Positions 32,952 to 37,025 of a stretch of 37,025 nt of DNA are shown here, in pieces (position 1 is the first letter of the stretch; each line of letters opens with the position of its first letter). Location of the stretch: NCBI GenBank assembly GCA_025980335.1, contig JAICXO010000008.1:1-37025 (forward strand), read 5' to 3'. The DNA comes from Sphingomonas sp. GTDB lineage: Bacteria; Pseudomonadota; Alphaproteobacteria; Sphingomonadales; Sphingomonadaceae. The notes under the pieces are model-generated. The model saw only the letters and a list, made by a program, of their open reading frames with translations, was not told where the DNA came from and did not search any database. The translations under genes were made by a program, and so were the position numbers.

Positions 32952-34262
32952 CTAGACCAGCGGCGGCTGCTCGTCTTCGGCGGGGGGCGCCTGGCGAAGG
33001 CGCTTGGGCCGCGGCGGCGACATCGGCGGCCCGCCGGCCTCGTCGGACCAGCGCTCGAGCACACGCGCCGCCGCATCACGGCCGCCGAGGCCGAACGCGA
33101 GCGCGCAGGCAATCGCGGCCGAGCCGAGGATCAGTCCGAAGGCGAGCATGACGATCTGGTCGGCGAGGCCCATGAAGGTCAGCCCGATTGCGGTGAACAA
33201 AGCGATGATCGCGTAACGCACGATCGTCTGCGCGTAGCCGCCTTCGCCCGTGCCGCTTCCGACCAGGTTGGCGATGATCCGCGCAAGCAGGATTCCGACG
33301 ACGATGATCAGCGTCCCGAAAATGACCTTTCCGCCGAGTGCGGTCACCTGCGCGAGGAAGATCGCGACCGTCCCGCCGCCGAGCTGACTCGCGGCCTCGA
33401 TCGCGGCGGCAAGGATCACCGCGATCATCGCAATGTTCGCGACGATGCGCGACGGGAAGGCGGCCGGCGGCAGCACGCCCGTCGACCGCACCGCATCGTC
33501 GAAGCCGGTCGGCGGCAGGATCGCTTCGATGATTGATTTCAGGAAGCGGCCGGCGACGAACGCGATGCCGAGCCACAGCGCCGCGGCGAGAACGTGCGGG
33601 ATCGCGGCGAGAATCTGGTCGAGCATCGCGGTTGCGGGCGCGGAAATGGCGGTGATCTCGAGCGCCTGGAGCGCCGCGATCGCGACCGGGATAATGATCA
33701 GCGCATAGACGAGCACGCCCGCGGCGCGCGCGATGCTCGCGCGGGTCGATCCCGGAATGGCGCCGGGCGGCACCGCGTCCGGAGCAGTCCGGACCGTCCC
33801 TTCGGTCGATCCGATGCCGATGCGTGCGAGCAGTCCGTCGACGTTGGCCGCGATCAACACGGTCTCGACCAGCCGCCGCACGATCCGCGCGACCACCAGG
33901 CCGACGAAGAAGATCAGCCCGGCCGCGATCAGGTGCGGCAGGAACGCGAAGATCTCGGTCACCAGATCGTTGATCGGCGCGAGGATCTGACCGACTCCGA
34001 GGAACCGCAGCGCGGCCATGATCCCGACCAGCCAGATGATCAGCTTGGCGATCGTGCCGAGCTGATGGCCGACGGTCTCCTCGGGCGTTCCGGTCACGTG
34101 CTTCTTGAGTGCGGGGCTCCGGTCGACTGCCTTTTTGAGCACCCAGCCGACCGCCCGCGCCACGATCCACGTGACGACGAGGATCAGGATGGCAATGAGG
34201 ATCTTGGGCCCCCAGTACATCGTCTGCGCCTGCCAGTAGGCACCTGAATCGACCTGATACAT
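32952..34262 (-). CDS. TM-helix (CmpX / mechanosensitive-channel-like) membrane protein
   Basis: This 436-residue inner-membrane protein has about ten hydrophobic segments arranged as repeated units, each with a stretch like LPHLIAAGLIFFVGLVVARIV, IPHVLAAALWLGIAFVAGRF and GKVIFGTLIIVVGILLARII. That repeated TM-helix pattern is known from CmpX and related small-conductance-channel-like proteins. The soluble beta domain of true MscS is not evident. The last 45 residues are a charged, proline-rich cytoplasmic tail. A role in osmotic or envelope-stress response is a family-based guess. Confidence 0.82.
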   Translation of the reverse strand: MYQVDSGAYWQAQTMYWGPKILIAILILVVTWIVARAVGWVLKKAVDRSPALKKHVTGTPEETVGHQLGTIAKLIIWLVGIMAALRFLGVGQILAPINDLVTEIFAFLPHLIAAGLIFFVGLVVARIVRRLVETVLIAANVDGLLARIGIGSTEGTVRTAPDAVPPGAIPGSTRASIARAAGVLVYALIIIPVAIAALQALEITAISAPATAMLDQILAAIPHVLAAALWLGIAFVAGRFLKSIIEAILPPTGFDDAVRSTGVLPPAAFPSRIVANIAMIAVILAAAIEAASQLGGGTVAIFLAQVTALGGKVIFGTLIIVVGILLARIIANLVGSGTGEGGYAQTIVRYAIIALFTAIGLTFMGLADQIVMLAFGLILGSAAIACALAFGLGGRDAAARVLERWSDEAGGPPMSPPRPKRLRQAPPAEDEQPPLV

Positions 34263-34294
34263 CTGTTGCTTGCTCCCTGCTCAACCTGCGCGGC

Positions 34295-35635
34295 TCAACT
34301 TTCGTCCTTGGCTCTTTGTTGCAGCTCCTTGCGGCGCTGCGCCCAAGTGTCCAGCCGCTCCTTCACCCGCGCCTCGAACCCGCGATCGGCAGGTTCGTAG
34401 AAGGTCTGCGGCTCCATCCCGTCCGGCCAATAATCCTGTCCCGAAAAGCCTCCCTCCGCGCTATGGTCGTAGGCATAGCCTTTGCCGTAGCCGACGCTCT
34501 TCATGAGCTTGGTCGGCGCGTTGAGGATGTGCATCGGCGGCATGAGCGAGCCCGTTTCCTTCGCCGACGCCCAGGCCTTCTTCTGGGCGGTGTAGGCTGC
34601 GTTCGATTTGGGCGCTGTCGCGAGATAGAGGCAGGCCTGGACGATCCCGATCTCGCCTTCGGGGCTGCCGAGGAAGTCGTACATCTCCTTCGCTGCGAGG
34701 CATTGCAGAAGCGCGTTCGGATCAGCGAGGCCGATGTCCTCGACCGCTGCGCGCGTCAGCCGCCGAAGTACGTAGAGCGGCTCCTCGCCGGCGACGAGCA
34801 TGCGTGCGAGATAGTAAAGCGCCGCCTGCGGGTCCGATCCGCGAATGCTCTTATGAAGCGCCGAGATCAGTCCGTAGTGTCCCTCCCGATCCTTGTCGTA
34901 GACGGGCACGCGCCGATGGAGCATGTCGCTAAGCTCGGCGGTGCCAAGCGGCTCCTTCAGGTCGACCGAGAACAGGGTTTCGGCCTGATTCAGGAGAAAG
35001 CGTCCGTCTCCGTCGGCGCTTGCGATCAGCGCTTCGCGCGCCTCGTTCGTGACCGGCAGGGGCTTCCCTTCGATCGCTTCGGCACGGCGCACGAGCTCTT
35101 CGAGCGCGTCGTGGTCGAGCCGCCTCAGGATCAGCACCTGGCAGCGCGACAGAAGCGCGGCGTTGATCTCGAAGCTCGGGTTCTCCGTCGTCGCGCCGAC
35201 CAGAGTCACCGTGCCGTCCTCCACATACGGCAGGAAGCCATCCTGCTGCGCGCGATTGAAGCGGTGGATTTCATCCACGAACAGCAGAGTCTTCTGCCCG
35301 GCCCGCGCGGCGGTGCGTGCCTCGGCGAAAATCTTCTTGAGGTCGGCGACGCCCGAGAACACCGCCGACACCGCGACAAAGCGTAGCCCCACCGCGTCCG
35401 CGAGCAGCCGCGCGATGCTGGTTTTGCCGGTCCCGGGCGGACCCCACAGGATCATCGAGGCGAGCCGGCCCGCAGCGACCATGCGCCCGATCGCCCCCTC
35501 GGGTCCGGTCAGATGCTCCTGCCCGACGACCTCGTCCAACGATTTCGGGCGCAGCCGGTCAGCAAGCGGCGCACTGGTCGGCGGCGCCTCGGCCACCCGG
35601 CTCGGCAACTGCTGATCGGCAAACAGGTCCGCCAT
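34295..35635 (-). CDS. rarA: replication-associated recombination protein A (MgsA/WRNIP1 family)
   Basis: RarA is an AAA+ ATPase that acts at stalled replication forks. The 446-residue protein shows ADRLRPKSLDEVVGQEHL at the start, Walker A GPPGTGKT (65-72), Walker B LLFVDEIHRF, the sensor stretch GATTENPSFEIN, and the RarA C-terminal tetramerisation region (SIRGSDPQAALYYLARM, PMHILNAPTKLMKSVGYGKGYAYDH). I chose the ATG at 35635 (MADLFAD) over an upstream in-frame start because family members begin there. It diverges from the PadR gene; a symmetric operator-like region lies between them. Confidence 0.96.
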   Translation of the reverse strand: MADLFADQQLPSRVAEAPPTSAPLADRLRPKSLDEVVGQEHLTGPEGAIGRMVAAGRLASMILWGPPGTGKTSIARLLADAVGLRFVAVSAVFSGVADLKKIFAEARTAARAGQKTLLFVDEIHRFNRAQQDGFLPYVEDGTVTLVGATTENPSFEINAALLSRCQVLILRRLDHDALEELVRRAEAIEGKPLPVTNEAREALIASADGDGRFLLNQAETLFSVDLKEPLGTAELSDMLHRRVPVYDKDREGHYGLISALHKSIRGSDPQAALYYLARMLVAGEEPLYVLRRLTRAAVEDIGLADPNALLQCLAAKEMYDFLGSPEGEIGIVQACLYLATAPKSNAAYTAQKKAWASAKETGSLMPPMHILNAPTKLMKSVGYGKGYAYDHSAEGGFSGQDYWPDGMEPQTFYEPADRGFEARVKERLDTWAQRRKELQQRAKDES

Positions 35636-35682
35636 CCGCCGGCAGCATAGTCGGCGCGCAGAAAATTGCATCAGGAGGCTTG

Positions 35683-35722
35683 TTCAAGATAGTACGAAGA
35701 TATATCTAAGCTGCATCTTGAA
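35683..35722. promoter_or_regulatory. nested symmetric operator-like region before the PadR gene
   Basis: A central palindrome AGATATATCT (35698-35707) is flanked at equal distance (seven bases each side) by the inverted arms TTCAAGAT (35683-35690) and ATCTTGAA (35715-35722). All share one centre at 35702.5. The right arm touches the AAGGAG ribosome-binding site of the PadR gene, so binding there would block translation start. PadR regulators commonly bind AT-rich palindromes in front of their own gene. Confidence 0.6.
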
Positions 35723-35732
35723 GGAGAGTCAC

Positions 35733-36341
35733 ATGCGGTATCGATGCGGCCCGGGTGGGCGATTCGAGATCAGTTTGCCGGAAGGCCTGATGGCGATGCG
35801 CGGTGGACGCCGGGATTGGGGACCCTTCCACTTCGACTTCGGCGACGAGGGCTGGAGCGGCGGCCGCCGCGGACGCCGTTCGCGCGTATTCGAGGGCGGC
35901 GAGCTCAGGCTCGTGCTGCTCAAGCTGATCGCCGAGCAGCCGCGCCACGGCTACGACCTCATCCGCGCAATCGAAGAGCTCACTGGCGGTCGTTACGCCC
36001 CGAGCCCGGGGGTCGTCTATCCGACCCTGACGATGCTCGAGGAGATGGGGCTGGTCGAGCAATCCGCCGGCGAAGGCGCGCGCAAGCCGTTCCAGATTAC
36101 TGAAGCCGGCACAGCGCACCTGCAGGAGAACGAAGAGGAAGCCGACGAGTTGATCGCGCGGCTGAAGCGGCTGAGTCCATCGCATTATCCCGAGGGCGGC
36201 TCGCCCGTGTGGCGGGCCATGCGCAATCTCGCAATGGCGATCCGCAACCGGCTCGGTCAGGGCGATGTCAATGAAGACACGCTGCACGAGCTTGCGGCGT
36301 TGATCGACGAGTTCGCTCAGCGCGTCGAACGGCTGAAATAA
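35733..36341 (+). CDS. PadR-family transcriptional regulator with N-terminal extension
   Basis: The 202-residue protein has a Gly/Arg-rich N-terminal extension of about 50 residues followed by a PadR winged helix (about 55-130: LRLVLLKLIAEQPRHGYDLI, PSPGVVYPTLTMLEEMGLV) and a C-terminal dimerisation helix. The extended layout recalls E. coli YqjI, but the Cys/His-rich metal site of YqjI is not evident here (only C5 and few His). AAGGAG lies six bases before the ATG; a TTG at 35718 would put the ribosome-binding site inside the gene. A symmetric palindromic region overlaps the start zone and suggests autoregulation. Its targets are unknown. Confidence 0.9.
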   Translation: MRYRCGPGGRFEISLPEGLMAMRGGRRDWGPFHFDFGDEGWSGGRRGRRSRVFEGGELRLVLLKLIAEQPRHGYDLIRAIEELTGGRYAPSPGVVYPTLTMLEEMGLVEQSAGEGARKPFQITEAGTAHLQENEEEADELIARLKRLSPSHYPEGGSPVWRAMRNLAMAIRNRLGQGDVNEDTLHELAALIDEFAQRVERLK

Positions 36342-36344
36342 AGC

Positions 36345-37025
36345 TCAGCGCCCCGTCATCCGCGCCAACCGATGGCGTTTGTTGATCGCATGCATATAGA
36401 CCCGGATCACGGTCGCGTTGATCGAGTCCCAGTCCATCGTCTTTGCGATCGCCAGCGCCGCTTCGCCGTGACGGCGGCGCAGGTCCGGGTCTCGCGCATA
36501 GGCTTCGAGCGCTTCGGCGAACTCGTCCGGCTCGGTGCCGTCGACAAGCATGCCAGTGACCTTGTCGCGCACCAGGTTCGTCGCCCCCGTCGCTTCGGCC
36601 GCGATGACCGGCAGGCCGCACGCCATCGCTTCGAGCGTGACGTTGCCGAATGCTTCGGTGATCGACGGGTTGAGAAGCAGGTCGGCGCTGGCGAGCGCAC
36701 ACGCGAGTTCGTCGCCGGTCAGCTGGCCGGTGAAGATCGCCTGCGGCACCTGTTCCTCGAACCATGACCGCGCCGGCCCTTCGCCGATCACCAGCACGCG
36801 GTGCTTGAGCCCGCGCTCGGCAAAGGCGTGGATCGCATCGGCGAACACGTCGAGGCCCTTTTCCATGACGATTCGGCCGAGGAAGGCGATCACCATTTCG
36901 TCGTCGGCGATCCCGATCGATCGGCGCCATTCCATGTCGCGGCGGTCGGGGTTGAACTGCTCGCGATCGACGCCGCGCGCCCAGAGCGCTATGTCGCGGT
37001 TCATCCGTTGGAAGCGAAGGATGAC
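36345..37025 (-). CDS. GT4-family glycosyltransferase, partial (N-terminus off the window)
   Basis: The frame is open to the right edge, so the gene begins outside the window; 226 residues of the C-terminal nucleotide-sugar-binding half are present. ALWARGVDREQFNP, FLGRIVMEKGLDVF, VIGEGP and the EX7E motif in SITEAFGNVTLEAMACGLPV mark a GT4 retaining glycosyltransferase. It probably transfers a sugar to a lipid or polysaccharide acceptor at the inner face of the membrane. The acceptor and donor are unknown. An internal ATG at 37004 is not the true start because the family sequence continues upstream of it (VILRFQR). Confidence 0.9.
   Translation of the reverse strand, partial: VILRFQRMNRDIALWARGVDREQFNPDRRDMEWRRSIGIADDEMVIAFLGRIVMEKGLDVFADAIHAFAERGLKHRVLVIGEGPARSWFEEQVPQAIFTGQLTGDELACALASADLLLNPSITEAFGNVTLEAMACGLPVIAAEATGATNLVRDKVTGMLVDGTEPDEFAEALEAYARDPDLRRRHGEAALAIAKTMDWDSINATVIRVYMHAINKRHRLARMTGR

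Overview
The window looks like chromosomal DNA of a GC-rich alphaproteobacterium, most likely a sphingomonad. The XylB-, XylC-, XylD- and XylX-type proteins closely resemble the Caulobacter Weimberg-pathway enzymes. The composite GC-rich palindromes between genes are of a kind I associate with sphingomonads. The nag genes have the nagA-nagB-nagF-nagE order known from Pseudomonas. The taxon is an inference, since no rRNA or marker gene was seen.

Layout. (1) 1-5861, xylan module: a cut-off GH67 alpha-glucuronidase on the minus strand diverges from a tightly overlapping operon of GH10 xylanase, GH43 xylosidase, aldo/keto reductase and NodB-type deacetylase. (2) 5858-17045, chitin/GlcNAc module: nagA and an SIS-type deaminase on minus; a PTS EIIA-HPr-EI fusion and a GlcNAc EIIC-EIIB permease on plus; a GH20 hexosaminidase on minus; a GH18 chitinase and NagX-type membrane protein on plus. 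(3) 17046-31464, xylose/oligosaccharide module: a GH3 enzyme, a LacI-family regulator, a sugar/H+ symporter, xylD, then xylC, xylB and xylX on minus, a second GH3, a Gfo/Idh/MocA oxidoreductase and a GH5 enzyme. (4) 31517-37025, mostly housekeeping genes: tRNA-Thr, an RNase-H-like hypothetical protein, a YjbR protein, a TM-helix channel-like protein, rarA, a PadR regulator and a cut-off GT4 glycosyltransferase.

How the parts fit. Exported xylanase, xylosidase and glucuronidase would break glucuronoxylan to xylose. The symporter imports it, and XylB, XylC, XylD and XylX convert it through xylonolactone, xylonate and 2-keto-3-deoxyxylonate to 2-oxoglutarate semialdehyde. The last Weimberg step, a semialdehyde dehydrogenase, is not in the window. 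In parallel, chitinase and hexosaminidase yield GlcNAc, which the PTS imports as GlcNAc-6-P for NagA and the deaminase.

The strongest regulatory signal is a family of five palindromes around TGnTAGCGCTAnCA. They sit in front of aguA/GH10, GH3/lacI, the symporter, xylX/GH3 and the oxidoreductase/GH5 pair, and nowhere that I found in the chitin module. The LacI-family protein encoded in the middle of the set is the natural candidate to bind them. Other points of interest are a 20-codon ORF with a good ribosome-binding site between xylX and xylB, a composite palindrome that supplies the xylD ribosome-binding site, a degenerate second EIIB domain in NagE, and a nested symmetric operator in front of the PadR gene. 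I found no CRISPR array, insertion sequence or rRNA.
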